Assembly (NCBI RefSeq): GCF_900155915.1
Contig: NZ_FTPO01000001.1
Span: 496,001 to 560,000, forward strand
Reading direction: 5' to 3'
Length of the DNA: 64,000 nucleotides
Source: Microbacterium sp. RU33B
GTDB lineage: Bacteria > Actinomycetota > Actinomycetes > Actinomycetales > Microbacteriaceae
Part shown: positions 17,055 through 25,299 of the stretch, in pieces
Numbering within the stretch: the first letter of the stretch is position 1
How the letters are laid out: the number at the start of each line of letters is the position of its first letter
Program-made: the position numbers and the translations under genes
Notes under the pieces: model-generated
Databases searched by the model: none
The model's input: only the letters and a program-made list of their open reading frames with translations
What the model was told of the DNA's origin: nothing

Positions 17055-17672
17055 TCAGAGCGTGACGAGGAGCGGGGGACCGCGGCGGTGCGCGGCGGAG
17101 CGCTGCGGCGCGAACGACACATGCCAGGTCTCCACGGAGCCCAGCGCCGCGGGACGAGAGGGCAGTGCAGGAGACACCACGGCGGTGGTGCGAAGAACGG
17201 ACCGGCCGACCCACAGGGCGAGTTCGGTGGCGAGGCCCCGCAGGCGCGCGACGGCGGCCTCGCCCCGGTGAAGGGCGGCCACGGTCACCACGGCGGCGAC
17301 GGCGTGGCCGATCCACATCCACCCGTCCGCGTGCGACACCGAGGCGGCAGCGGGCGCCGCGGAGGCGATCATCTCGGCGCCGTGGGCGTGGTGGCCCCCG
17401 CGCGCGGTCGAGGCGGAGCCCCCGGCGCCCAGCACGAACAGGGTGTGGAAGAAGAACTGGCTGACCGCCACGGCGATCGACAGGCGCCAGACCGAGAGGG
17501 TGCGCCCCGCGAGCAGCACGCAGACCGCGATCGAGAGGATCAGGGGGACGACGATCCCGACCGCGCCGGGCACGGCGCCGCCTGCGACGACGTGCGACAC
17601 GAGCGCGGCGAACGTGGCGACGGATGCGGCGAGAGCTCCCCGGAGGACGCGGGGTGCCCTCGATCGACGCAT
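17055..17672 (-). CDS. His-rich membrane protein of the copper cluster
   Basis: 205 residues, four or five hydrophobic spans, with a loop GGHHAHGAEM between spans two and three that could bind metal. I do not recognise a named family. It precedes copC on the same strand, about 115 bases upstream, and similar proteins are often found beside CopC and PCu(A)C genes in actinobacteria, so a role in copper handling is likely but unproved. The ATG start gives MRRSRAPRVLRGALAAS before the first span. Confidence 0.7.
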   Translation of the reverse strand: MRRSRAPRVLRGALAASVATFAALVSHVVAGGAVPGAVGIVVPLILSIAVCVLLAGRTLSVWRLSIAVAVSQFFFHTLFVLGAGGSASTARGGHHAHGAEMIASAAPAAASVSHADGWMWIGHAVAAVVTVAALHRGEAAVARLRGLATELALWVGRSVLRTTAVVSPALPSRPAALGSVETWHVSFAPQRSAAHRRGPPLLVTL

Positions 17673-17771
17673 GGGTCCATTGTGGCAGGCATCCGGAGGC
17701 CCGCGCCGCTTGCGGCAGCCCTCCCTGTCGGGTACCGGAACGCGTGCGCTCTGTCAACCCTCGAGAAATTG

Positions 17772-17801
17772 CTCAGGATTGTCCCGGTCCTGAGATACGT
17801 T
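17772..17801 (+). promoter_or_regulatory. Promoter with 7-bp inverted repeat
   Basis: CTCAGGA (17772-17778) and TCCTGAG (17788-17794) are inverted around nine bases and run straight into TACGTT (17796-17801), a TANNNT -10 candidate for the genes from 17853. The repeat would lie between -35 and -10, as an operator does. The remaining bases between 17673 and 17852 hold no gene I can support. Confidence 0.5.
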
Positions 17802-17852
17802 CGTGCGTGAACGCTCCGACCGTCGTGAGCGTCGATTCGAGAGGTGACGATC

Positions 17853-18356
17853 GTGTCCCGAGAAGAACACGCCCGCGAGGGCGCTCAAGCAGTCATTCCG
17901 GATGATGAGGTGCTCGATGTCGCCGTGGTCATGCCGCGCGGCTCGACCTTCTCGAGTGTGCTCGGCGCGGCCGTCGGCGTCGTCGGAGGCGGCAACAACC
18001 CGACCGCGTGGGGTGTCGCGGGAGGAATGATCGGAGAACGCGTCAACGCGGCCTCCCAGGGGAGCTATCCCTCCATCGTCCTCGCCCTGTCGCCGAAGCG
18101 GCTGTACGTCCTCGGCCGGAAGAAGACCGGCCTGGTCGGCGGATGGAAGGACCTGCATCCCGTCGCGCACATCGAGCGGAGCGACCTCGAGGTCACCCGC
18201 CGGCGGCGCGGCACCGTGCTGGTGCTCGAGCTCACCGACACGACGACGAAGAACACACTCGAATTCGAGGCGCAGAACGTCGGCGGCCTCGGTCTGAAGG
18301 ACCTTCTCGCCGACATCGGCGGGAAGACCGTTCACGAAGAAGAAGGAGCAGGATAA
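17853..18356 (+). CDS. Uncharacterised protein with Gly-rich hydrophobic segment
   Basis: 167 residues from a GTG preceded by GAGAGG eight bases upstream. Residues 30-60 are a Gly/Val-rich hairpin-like segment (FSSVLGAAVGVVGGGNNP) and the rest is a beta-rich domain (LSPKRLYVLGRKKTGLVGGW) resembling membrane-associated PH-like or bPH domains. No family recognised. The stop overlaps the next gene (TAATG), so both are made together. Confidence 0.7.
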   Translation: MSREEHAREGAQAVIPDDEVLDVAVVMPRGSTFSSVLGAAVGVVGGGNNPTAWGVAGGMIGERVNAASQGSYPSIVLALSPKRLYVLGRKKTGLVGGWKDLHPVAHIERSDLEVTRRRRGTVLVLELTDTTTKNTLEFEAQNVGGLGLKDLLADIGGKTVHEEEGAG

Positions 18357-18727
18357 TGGCTGGTCAGCGTCCGGGTGGCGTCGTTCTCATCGCCGTGCTG
18401 GCTTGGATCGGCGCCGTCGCGCAGATCGTGTCGGGCGTCCTCGTGCTCACCGGCGTGCTGAACCCCGAGGGGGTGTCGACGGAGACGGCATGGATCGCGA
18501 TCGTCGTCGGCGTGATCTCGTTCCTCGTCGCGTTCTTCCTGTTCAGCGGCAGCAACATCGCCCGCATCCTGGTGACGATCTCGTTCGTCCTGTCCCTCCT
18601 GACGGCGATCTTCGCGGTCATCGCGCACCCGGCGAACTTCGTCGCGCCGATCATCTCCGGCCTCGTGGCCGTGATCGGCATCGCGCTTCTGTACACCCGG
18701 CGCTCGAACGAGTACTTCCGGGGCTGA
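18356..18727 (+). CDS. Small four-span membrane protein
   Basis: 123 residues with four hydrophobic helices (VVLIAVLAWIGAVAQIVSG; AWIAIVVGVISFLVAFFLF; ARILVTISFVLSLLTAIFAV; PIISGLVAVIGIALLYT). Similar short proteins are annotated only as hypothetical membrane proteins in actinobacteria. AAGGAG precedes the ATG, which overlaps the upstream stop by one base. Confidence 0.75.
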   Translation: MAGQRPGGVVLIAVLAWIGAVAQIVSGVLVLTGVLNPEGVSTETAWIAIVVGVISFLVAFFLFSGSNIARILVTISFVLSLLTAIFAVIAHPANFVAPIISGLVAVIGIALLYTRRSNEYFRG

Positions 18728-18940
18728 GCCGTCGTGCCGGGGTCGAGGGGGCCCCGGCACGACCGCCGTCCGTCGGTGGGTCGAGCCCTGGCTGGTTGTC
18801 AAGCCCCGTGAGTTCGCCGGATCGTGCGCGGAGGCTGTTCCGCACACACCCGCCGAGGAGCATCATGGGCATCACGTCAGTCATCCGATCGGCACCCGCC
18901 GCGCCGCCGCGCACGGGACATCACCGGCGAGGTGACTCCC
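18728..18940 (+). other. Intergenic stretch without a supported gene
   Basis: An ATG at 18864 with GGAG before it could encode a 28-residue peptide (MGITSVIRSAPAAPPRTG...), but its composition is that of random high-GC DNA and I do not call it. The decamer GTCAAGCCCC at 18798 recurs at 19262. Confidence 0.3.
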
Positions 18941-19243
18941 GTGTCGGCTGAACCCACCGGCGATCACTTCGCCCGCCGATTCGCCCTGTCGCGAACCGGT
19001 CCCGACACCTGGGCGCTCATCGATCTCTCGGTGAGCGCGACGGACCAGCATCGCCTCATCGCCCGCATCCGCGAGGAAGAGGAGTCGGGCGTGACGGTCG
19101 AGTGGGTGCTCCCGCTCCCGCTCCCTGAGGGCTACCTCACCCCGCAGTCCGTGCTCGAGGACCTGTCGCTGTGGAACTCGCGCCGCCAAGGGTGGTCGCG
19201 ACCCGTGCCGATACCTCATCGTCCGCCGCTCGGCGTCGACTAG
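18941..19243 (+). CDS. Hypothetical protein, 100 aa
   Basis: A soluble, acidic protein (DTWALIDLSVSATDQHRLIA; TVEWVLPLPLPEGYLTPQSV). I do not recognise the family. The GTG at 18941 follows GAGG by eight bases; an in-frame GTG at 18932 is possible. Codon use is like that of its neighbours, which supports it being real. It stands alone, followed by a possible terminator hairpin. Confidence 0.6.
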   Translation: MSAEPTGDHFARRFALSRTGPDTWALIDLSVSATDQHRLIARIREEEESGVTVEWVLPLPLPEGYLTPQSVLEDLSLWNSRRQGWSRPVPIPHRPPLGVD

Positions 19244-19256
19244 GGGAGCGCGCTGC

Positions 19257-19284
19257 CCGCAGTCAAGCCCCTTCGGGGCTGCGG
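19257..19284 (+). terminator. Hairpin after the 18941 gene, possible terminator
   Basis: AGCCCC and GGGGCT pair around TTC, extended by CCGC/GCGG after a small internal loop. No T-run follows, so termination is not certain. From here to 19491 I see no gene. Confidence 0.4.
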
Positions 19285-19491
19285 ACGCGGTGGCGCAGAA
19301 TCGTGGCGCGCAGGCGTCTGCCGGAGCGCGGTGGAGTGTCGGGGACGAGTGTCGAGTGAGCGGGACGGCACACCGATCAGCCGCACTCCGTCGGGCGGAT
19401 GCCGCGACCTGTCCGCGGCTGGTCGTTCGGCCGCGGACAGGCGTCGCGGCGGCGCAGGCGCGGAAGACCGAACGAGTGAAGGGAGCGGGCG

Positions 19492-19764
19492 ATGCCCCGA
19501 GCGAAGGACTCCAGGCTGAAGGACCCGGAACTGTACGAAGAGCTGCGAGAGGGAGGCGCGTCGAAGGAGAAGGCCGCCCGGATCTCGAACGCCGCGGGCG
19601 GCACGGCATCCGGGAGATCTCGGATCGCGCGCAAGGGCGGCGAATCGGGCAGCTACGAGGACTGGACGGTCGCCGATCTCCGGGGGCGGGCCAGAGAGCT
19701 CGGCCTGAGCGGCTACTCGAAGATGAGGAAGGCCGAGCTCGTCCGCTCTCTCCGGGAGCGCTGA
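19492..19764 (+). CDS. DUF7218/Rho-N-domain DNA-binding protein
   Basis: 90 residues. The first half (LKDPELYEELREGGASKEKA) matches the short basic domain often seen before a Rho-N/SAP-like motif; the second half (YEDWTVADLRGRARELGLSG then YSKMRKAELVRSLR) is the Rho termination factor N-terminal helix-extended loop-helix that binds nucleic acid. AAGGGAG precedes the ATG. Likely a small stress-related nucleic-acid-binding protein. Confidence 0.75.
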   Translation: MPRAKDSRLKDPELYEELREGGASKEKAARISNAAGGTASGRSRIARKGGESGSYEDWTVADLRGRARELGLSGYSKMRKAELVRSLRER

Positions 19765-19781
19765 CGCACGCCCCCGGACGA

Positions 19782-20219
19782 TCAGTACGACTGGATGCCG
19801 TAGCGATCGGGTTCGGGACCTCTCACGAAGCGGCGGCCCGACACCGCTGCGGGCACGATCCTCACGTACGTGTACTTGAGGGTGGGGATCCAGGGGGCCA
19901 GCGCTAGGGTGTCGGCCCTCTCCACGTCGGCGGACGACGTGAGCGCATGGGCGTGTCCGCGCACGACGACGCTCCACGCGTCGACGTCGCTGTGGTCGTC
20001 GACCTCGAAGAGCACCTCATCGCTCACGGTGAGCTCGAACAGCTTGCTCCCGGGCGCCGTCCGGAAGAGCACGCTCCGCTCGTCGACGATGTAGTTGACG
20101 GGGAACACGTCCAGCACGTTCCCGACGCGCGTGACGAGCCGGCCGAGCTCCTGTCGGCCGAGCGCCTCCCAGCACTGCTGCGAGGTCAGCACCGTGACGG
20201 GGTCGGACGTGTCGTTCAT
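19782..20219 (-). CDS. Pyridoxamine 5'-phosphate oxidase-fold protein 1
   Basis: 145 residues, split-barrel flavin-binding fold: QELGRLVTRVGNVLDVFPVN, then SVLFRTAPGSKLFEL and AWSVVVRGHAHAL. Family members bind FMN, F420 or haem; the substrate cannot be read here. Actinobacterial DosR regulons often contain such proteins. The ATG overlaps the stop of the BON gene (ATGA), so the two are coupled. A second, related gene lies at 23496. Confidence 0.82.
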   Translation of the reverse strand: MNDTSDPVTVLTSQQCWEALGRQELGRLVTRVGNVLDVFPVNYIVDERSVLFRTAPGSKLFELTVSDEVLFEVDDHSDVDAWSVVVRGHAHALTSSADVERADTLALAPWIPTLKYTYVRIVPAAVSGRRFVRGPEPDRYGIQSY

Positions 20220-20884
20220 GACGGGTGGACGACGATGTTGTTGTCGACGTGTGCCACGTGGGGTGAGGCGGCAGCCGATTCGGCGGCCTGAGCGCGCTCC
20301 GCCCACGAGCGCGCGGTTCCTCCCAGGATGAGGGTGTCGCCGTCGAGGCGTACCGTGATCCGATGGGCATCGACGATCGCGTTCCGTCGCAGGGCGTTCT
20401 CGATGCGCGTGACCGCGTCCGCGGCCGACGGCTTGCGTGCTACTTCGATCCGGTTGTCGACGGCTCGAACGCCGCGCAGGAACCGGACGACATGCTTCGC
20501 GGCTCGCCGTTCGACATCGAAGGCCACCTGGCCCGTGAGCACCACCGTGCCGTGCTGCACGCCTGCGTGCACCCCGGCGGGAACGTCCCCGGCGGCATCG
20601 AGGGCATCCCGCACCGCGGCGGCGAGTTCCCGATCGTCGGGAGGATTCTCGGGCTCCGCGACGAAGAGGTCGTCGACGAGGGCGACGACGCCGCGCACTC
20701 GCAGGACGGCGTCCTTCGCGGCCACGCGCTCGGCGTAGTCGCGGACCTCGCCCGAGAGCACCACGGTGCCCTCCTCGACCACCACGACGATGCGGCCGGC
20801 ATCGACCTCCGGCCGCCACGCCAGCTCTTCCTCCACGTCCATCTTGAGTCGCTGATCACGGTCGCGAACGACTGCGGTCGTCAT
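20216..20884 (-). CDS. Triple BON-domain protein
   Basis: 222 residues made of three BON repeats (residues about 12-78, 84-150, 152-220), each with the GTVVLSGEVRDYAERVAA type signature (second: GTVVLTGQVAFDVERRAA; third: DTLILGGTARSWAERAQA). No signal peptide, so it is cytoplasmic or membrane-peripheral. BON proteins are usually osmotic or envelope-stress proteins. The promoter region contains CGGACTCATGGTCCG (20912-20926) and GGTCGAAG (20898-20905), weakly like the boxes at 23498 and 27923. Confidence 0.85.
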   Translation of the reverse strand: MTTAVVRDRDQRLKMDVEEELAWRPEVDAGRIVVVVEEGTVVLSGEVRDYAERVAAKDAVLRVRGVVALVDDLFVAEPENPPDDRELAAAVRDALDAAGDVPAGVHAGVQHGTVVLTGQVAFDVERRAAKHVVRFLRGVRAVDNRIEVARKPSAADAVTRIENALRRNAIVDAHRITVRLDGDTLILGGTARSWAERAQAAESAAASPHVAHVDNNIVVHPS

Positions 20885-20945
20885 GTCGAACCTCCTTGGT
20901 CGAAGTGTGTGCGGACTCATGGTCCGCCCAGGGCGCTCGCCGCGC

Positions 20946-23462
20946 TCAGGTCTTTGGTCCTCCCGGATCGCGCACCGCACCGGCGATCGAGGCCAGCGAG
21001 GTCCATGTCGAGACCAGGGCATCCGGGTTGAGCGACATCGATCGGATGCCGCGGTCGACCAGCCATCGGGCGAGATCGGGATGATCCGACGGGCCCTGAC
21101 CGCAGATCCCGATGTACTTGCCGCGCCGGGTGCAGGCGTCGATGGCCATCGCGAACGTCGCCAGGACCGCGGGGTCGCGCTCGTCGAACGTGTCGGCGAC
21201 CAGCGCGGAATCCCGATCCAGACCGAGCACGAGCTGGGTCATGTCGTTCGAGCCGATCGAGAATCCGTCGAAGAGATCGAGGAACGCGTCGGCCTGGAGC
21301 GCGTTGGACGGGACCTCGCACATCATGACGACCTGGAGCCCGTCCTCGCCCCTTCGCAGCCCGTTGCGGGCCAGAAGCTCGAGGACGGCTCGTCCCTCTT
21401 CCACGGTGCGCACGAACGGGATCATGATCTGGAGGTTGTCCAATCCCATACGACCTCGTGCGTGCGCGAGGGCTTCGCACTCCATCTCGAAGCATCCGCG
21501 GAAGTCCTCGCTGATGTAGCGCGATGCTCCCCGCCAGCCCAGCATCGGATTCTCCTCCACGGGCTCGAACGCCTCGCCGCCGAGCAGGTGGGCGTACTCG
21601 TTCGTCTTGAAGTCGCTCATGCGCACGATCACGGGGCGGGGCGCGAACGCGGCGGCGATGGTCGAGACGCCCTCTGCGACGCGCTGCACGAAGAACGTGC
21701 GCGGGTCGGCATACGCCGCCGTCCGCTCGAGGACCTCGGTGCGCAGGGCCGGCGCCAGGGCGTCGACGTCGAGCAGGGCCTTCGGATGGATGCCGACGCG
21801 GTCGTTGATGATGAACTCGAGCCGGGCCAGTCCCACGCCCGCACTCGGCAGCTGCGAAAGGGCGAATGCCTGATCGGGCACGGCGATGTTGAGGAGGAGT
21901 TCCACCGGGATGTCGGGCAGGCGATCGATGACGGTCTCTTCGACGTCGAAGGGGAGGAGGCCTCGGTAGACGGCACCGGAGGCCCCTTCGGCGCACGAGA
22001 CCGTGACCGCCGTGCCGTCCGTGAGGACCGTCGTGGCCGATCCGGTGCCGACCACAGCGGGGATGCCGAGTTCGCGGGCGATGATCGCGGCATGGCATGT
22101 GCGACCTCCGCGGTTCGTGACGATCGCCGACGCCTTCTTCATGATCGGCTCCCAGTCGGGGTCGGTCAGATCGGCCACGAGGACGTCGCCGTCCTCGAAC
22201 TCGTCCATCTGCGAGGGAGAGGCCAGGACGCGCGCGGGACCCTGCCCGATCTTCTGGCCGACCGCGCGACCGCGGACGAGCACGTCACCCGGATCGGGCA
22301 GCACATAGCGTCGCAGCGTCGTGCCGGTCGAGCGCGACACCACGGTCTCCGGGCGCGCCTGCACGATGTAGAGCGCCCCGTCGACGCCGTCCCGGGCCCA
22401 CTCGATGTCCATCGCGTGCTCGTAGTGCTCCTCGATCACCAGTGCCGACCGCGCGAGCTCTTCGACGTCGGCGTCCGTGATGCTGAACCGGCGGCGCGCA
22501 TCGAGCGGCACGTCGTGGAGGGCGGTGCTGACGCCGGCGCCCACTCCGGCCGCGTATCGCATGGCGACCGCCTTCTCGCCGAGCCGACGCGAGAGGATCG
22601 CAGGGCGACCGCCTCGGAGGCTGGGCTTGTACACCGAGAACTCGTCGGGGTTCACCGCCCCCTGCACGACCGCCTCACCGAGCCCGTACGCGCTCGTGAT
22701 GAGCACCGCGCGGTCGAATCCCGTCTCCGTGTCGACGGTGAACATCACACCGGATGCGCCGATGTCGGCCCGCACCATCCGCTGCACGGCTGCCGACAGT
22801 GCCACATCGGTGTGGTCGTATCCGCGGTGCACCCGGTAGGCGATCGCCCGGTCGTTGTAGAGCGACGCGAAGACCATCTTGATCGCTTCGAGGACGTTGT
22901 CGATCCCGACGATGTGGAGGTAGCTCTCCTGCTGCCCGGCGAAGGAGGCGTCGGGCAGGTCCTCTGCGGTGGCCGAGGACCGCACGGCCCAGCTGGTCTC
23001 CTCCGGCGACACCAGGGTGTGCAGGATGCCGGTGAACGCGCGTCGGACGTCCGCTTCGAAGGCGGGCGGGAACGGCTGAGCCACGATCCAGGAGCGGATC
23101 CCGGCTCCGACCCGGGCGAGTTCGGCCACGTCGGCGACGTCGAGGGTGGTGAGGGCTGCGCGGATCCGGTCAGCCAGGCCGCCGTACGCGAGGAACTCGC
23201 GATACGCGCTCGCCGTGGTGGCGAAGCCCCGGGGCACATGGACGCCTGCTCCCGCGAGGCGCGAGAACATCTCGCCGAGGGAGGCGTTCTTGCCGCCGAC
23301 CTCGGCGACGTCGCCCATGCCGAGATCGGCGAAGGGGAGGACTCTCGCCGTGCGGGCGACTTCCGGCGCCGTCGGGGCCGCGCTGCGCTCCAGCACGGCG
23401 TGATCGTACCGGTCCCGCGCGCCGGCGGTGAGGATGTGCGACGAGTAGAAGGTGTCCGACAT
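20946..23462 (-). CDS. ppsA: Phosphoenolpyruvate synthase
   Basis: 838 residues. The N-terminal ATP-binding domain shows [14 protein letters not shown] and [20 protein letters not shown]; the swivelling phosphohistidine is H457 in [15 protein letters not shown]; the C-terminal PEP-binding barrel ends with [20 protein letters not shown] and the catalytic [12 protein letters not shown]. It makes PEP from pyruvate and ATP for gluconeogenesis. The ATG is 36 bases from a DosR-like box at 23498. Its place among universal stress and PNPOx genes suggests induction under hypoxia or starvation rather than housekeeping expression. Confidence 0.95.
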   Translation of the reverse strand: MSDTFYSSHILTAGARDRYDHAVLERSAAPTAPEVARTARVLPFADLGMGDVAEVGGKNASLGEMFSRLAGAGVHVPRGFATTASAYREFLAYGGLADRIRAALTTLDVADVAELARVGAGIRSWIVAQPFPPAFEADVRRAFTGILHTLVSPEETSWAVRSSATAEDLPDASFAGQQESYLHIVGIDNVLEAIKMVFASLYNDRAIAYRVHRGYDHTDVALSAAVQRMVRADIGASGVMFTVDTETGFDRAVLITSAYGLGEAVVQGAVNPDEFSVYKPSLRGGRPAILSRRLGEKAVAMRYAAGVGAGVSTALHDVPLDARRRFSITDADVEELARSALVIEEHYEHAMDIEWARDGVDGALYIVQARPETVVSRSTGTTLRRYVLPDPGDVLVRGRAVGQKIGQGPARVLASPSQMDEFEDGDVLVADLTDPDWEPIMKKASAIVTNRGGRTCHAAIIARELGIPAVVGTGSATTVLTDGTAVTVSCAEGASGAVYRGLLPFDVEETVIDRLPDIPVELLLNIAVPDQAFALSQLPSAGVGLARLEFIINDRVGIHPKALLDVDALAPALRTEVLERTAAYADPRTFFVQRVAEGVSTIAAAFAPRPVIVRMSDFKTNEYAHLLGGEAFEPVEENPMLGWRGASRYISEDFRGCFEMECEALAHARGRMGLDNLQIMIPFVRTVEEGRAVLELLARNGLRRGEDGLQVVMMCEVPSNALQADAFLDLFDGFSIGSNDMTQLVLGLDRDSALVADTFDERDPAVLATFAMAIDACTRRGKYIGICGQGPSDHPDLARWLVDRGIRSMSLNPDALVSTWTSLASIAGAVRDPGGPKT

Positions 23463-23495
23463 GCTCCCAGCGTGCGCGCCGGGGACCCCGTTGCG

Positions 23496-24098
23496 TCAGG
23501 TCGAAGGTCCCGTCGATGCCGTCGGGGAGTCCAGCGGCGCGCGATGCGGGATCGCGAAGGGCTTCGTCGCCGGTCCGGTCGACTCCGGCCCTGCCGTCCG
23601 GTTCTCCGGGGCGTCGGTGGCGGTGGCGGCGCGCGGCTGGACATCGGGGGAGTCGACGACGAACCGCCGCCCGCTGATCGACGTCGGGGTGACGCGGACG
23701 AAGTCGTGCTTCGGCGTGGGGCTGGCGGGCACGATGCCGAGCACGCCGCTGTCTTCGATCTCGGCGTCGTCATCCATTCGCGCGGCGGTGCCGCGGATCA
23801 CGACGCTCCACCGGTGGCCGTCGTCGGCGCCGTCGATCTCGAAGGCGACCGCGGGGTGCGACGCGATGCTTCTCAGCTTGCCGCCCGGGCCGGAACGCAG
23901 ATACAGCGCGCCGTTGCGCGCGCGGAAGTTGACCGGATACACATCGGGCGCACCGTCATGATGATGCACGGCGAGCCGACCCACCGACTCGTTCTCCAGG
24001 AGACGCCAGCATTCGGAGGCGGCGAGCACGCCGACGGCGGGGCTCCGCTCGGGAAGCCCGTCGGTCGACCCCGCGTACGGGTTGGGTGACTGGTTCAT
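23496..24098 (-). CDS. Pyridoxamine 5'-phosphate oxidase-fold protein 2
   Basis: 200 residues. The split-barrel domain (SVGRLAVHHHDGAPDVYPVN; LYLRSGPGGKLRSIASH; RWSVVIRGTAARM) resembles the gene at 19782, including the order and the FVRVTPTSISGRRFV segment. The C-terminal 45 residues are a Pro/Thr/Ala-rich tail with no visible fold. The ATG overlaps the universal stress protein stop by four bases, so they form one operon. Confidence 0.82.
   Translation of the reverse strand: MNQSPNPYAGSTDGLPERSPAVGVLAASECWRLLENESVGRLAVHHHDGAPDVYPVNFRARNGALYLRSGPGGKLRSIASHPAVAFEIDGADDGHRWSVVIRGTAARMDDDAEIEDSGVLGIVPASPTPKHDFVRVTPTSISGRRFVVDSPDVQPRAATATDAPENRTAGPESTGPATKPFAIPHRAPLDSPTASTGPST
23498..23511 (-). 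promoter_or_regulatory. DosR-like box upstream of ppsA
   Basis: On the ppsA strand: GGGACCTTCGACCT. It shares the core GGACCTTCGACC with both arms of the inverted repeat at 27921-27969 and has the 5-4-5 layout of the DosR box (GGGAC-N4-GTCCC) with two mismatches. It overlaps the end of the PNPOx gene. Confidence 0.5.
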
Positions 24099-24589
24099 CG
24101 GAGGGCCTGCTCTCGCTCGGGGAGGGGCAGCGGCTCAGGGTGAGGGTGCGCGGTGCGCGGTGCGTGCATGATGAGCACCGGGCACTGAGCGTGCTGGGCG
24201 CAGGCGGTGCTGACCGAGCCGAGCAGCAGCCCGGCGAAGCCGCCGTGCCCTCGGCTGCCCACCACGAGGAGTTCGGCCTCCTCGCTCCTCTTGATGAGGA
24301 CCGCGGCCGCAGGTCCTGGTACGACCCGCAGTGTCAGGTGGTCGGGTCGGTCGGCTCCGAAGACCTCATCCGCCGTGGCATCCAGGATCGCCTGGGCATC
24401 CGCCTCGGGCGACCAGATCGCCGGCGGGAGAGTGCGGTCGTACGAGATCGGGAACTGCCACGTCGTGATCACTTCGAGGGGATGCCCGAACGTCGACGCG
24501 AGCTCCGCCGCCTTGCGGAGCGCCGCGATGGAGGAGGTCGACCCATCGACTCCCACGACGACGGCCTTGGTATCTGCACGAGCATTCAT
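24095..24589 (-). CDS. Universal stress protein, single domain
   Basis: 164 residues: AVVVGVDGSTSSIAALRKAA at the start and the ATP-binding loop GSRGHGGFAGLLLGSVST near residue 115 (G-x2-G-x9-GS), so this is an ATP-binding USP. The C-terminus is a short Pro/His-rich tail. It is coupled to the downstream PNPOx gene. About 60 bases upstream, inside the end of the response-regulator gene, GGGCCATTGGTCCT (24650 region) is a possible regulatory box. Confidence 0.9.
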   Translation of the reverse strand: MNARADTKAVVVGVDGSTSSIAALRKAAELASTFGHPLEVITTWQFPISYDRTLPPAIWSPEADAQAILDATADEVFGADRPDHLTLRVVPGPAAAVLIKRSEEAELLVVGSRGHGGFAGLLLGSVSTACAQHAQCPVLIMHAPRTAHPHPEPLPLPEREQALR

Positions 24590-24621
24590 GGCCTGTTCCT
24601 CTCGCGGTCACGGTAGGGAGA

Positions 24622-25299
24622 TCATCGCCCTCCGACCGTCCGCGGGGTAGGGCCATTGGTCCTGGCGGCCCGGTGCTCGGCTCCGTAGACGGCGGCCTGC
24701 GTGCGTCGCTCCATCCCCAGTTTCGCCAGCAGCGCGCTGACGTAGTTCTTCACCGTCTTCTCCGCCAGGCCCAGTCGGGCCGCGATCTCGCGATTGGTCA
24801 TCCCCTCGGCGATCAGGCCGAGCACCTGGCGCTCGCGGAGCGAGAGACCCGGATCGGGTTCGCGGTCGGGTGCCGACGTATCGGGATGCAGCTCCCGTGC
24901 CGCGCGACGGAGGACGTCGGGAGCCTGAATCGTCGCTCCGCCGGCCGCACTCCTGATCGCCGCCACGAGAGAGGGCCCCCGGATGTCTTTCAGCACGTAG
25001 CCGCTCGCTCCCGCCAGCACCGCGGAGCGCAGCGCGTGGTCGTCGTCGTAGGCCGTGAGGATCAGGCAGTGGATCTGGGGGCGCGCGGAGCGCACCCGCC
25101 GGCACAGGTCGATGCCGTTGCCGTCCGGCATCCGCACATCCAGGACCGCCACATCGGGGAGCGTCGCCTCGATCCGGCGAAGCGCCTCGCGCACGGTTCC
25201 CGCCTCGCCGACGACCTCCAGATCGGGCTGCGCGTCGACGAGCTGGGCGATGCCGCGGCGCACGATCTCGTGGTCGTCGACGAGGAACACCCTGATCAT
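24622..25299 (-). CDS. NarL/LuxR-type response regulator (DosR/DevR-like)
   Basis: 225 residues. Receiver domain with phospho-acceptor D54 (AVLDVRMPDG) and the DD pair at 8-9; a C-terminal LuxR helix-turn-helix (LSLRERQVLGLIAEGMTNRE, KNYVSALLAKLGM). Asp at 54 and the overall layout match DosR of mycobacteria. The ATG overlaps the stop of the adjacent histidine kinase (ATGA), so the pair is co-expressed. It is the probable regulator of the surrounding stress genes. Confidence 0.92.
   Translation of the reverse strand: MIRVFLVDDHEIVRRGIAQLVDAQPDLEVVGEAGTVREALRRIEATLPDVAVLDVRMPDGNGIDLCRRVRSARPQIHCLILTAYDDDHALRSAVLAGASGYVLKDIRGPSLVAAIRSAAGGATIQAPDVLRRAARELHPDTSAPDREPDPGLSLRERQVLGLIAEGMTNREIAARLGLAEKTVKNYVSALLAKLGMERRTQAAVYGAEHRAARTNGPTPRTVGGR

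Noticed and set aside
18864..18950. A 28-residue peptide gene with an RBS
   Set aside because: Composition looks random, no homologue known to me, and it overlaps the likely ribosome-binding site of the next gene.
20883..24089. A 1068-codon open frame antisense to ppsA and neighbours
   Set aside because: High-GC DNA leaves long stop-free frames opposite real genes. Its product has no fold-like pattern (Arg/Gly/Asp/Val runs) while ppsA on the other strand has all catalytic motifs.
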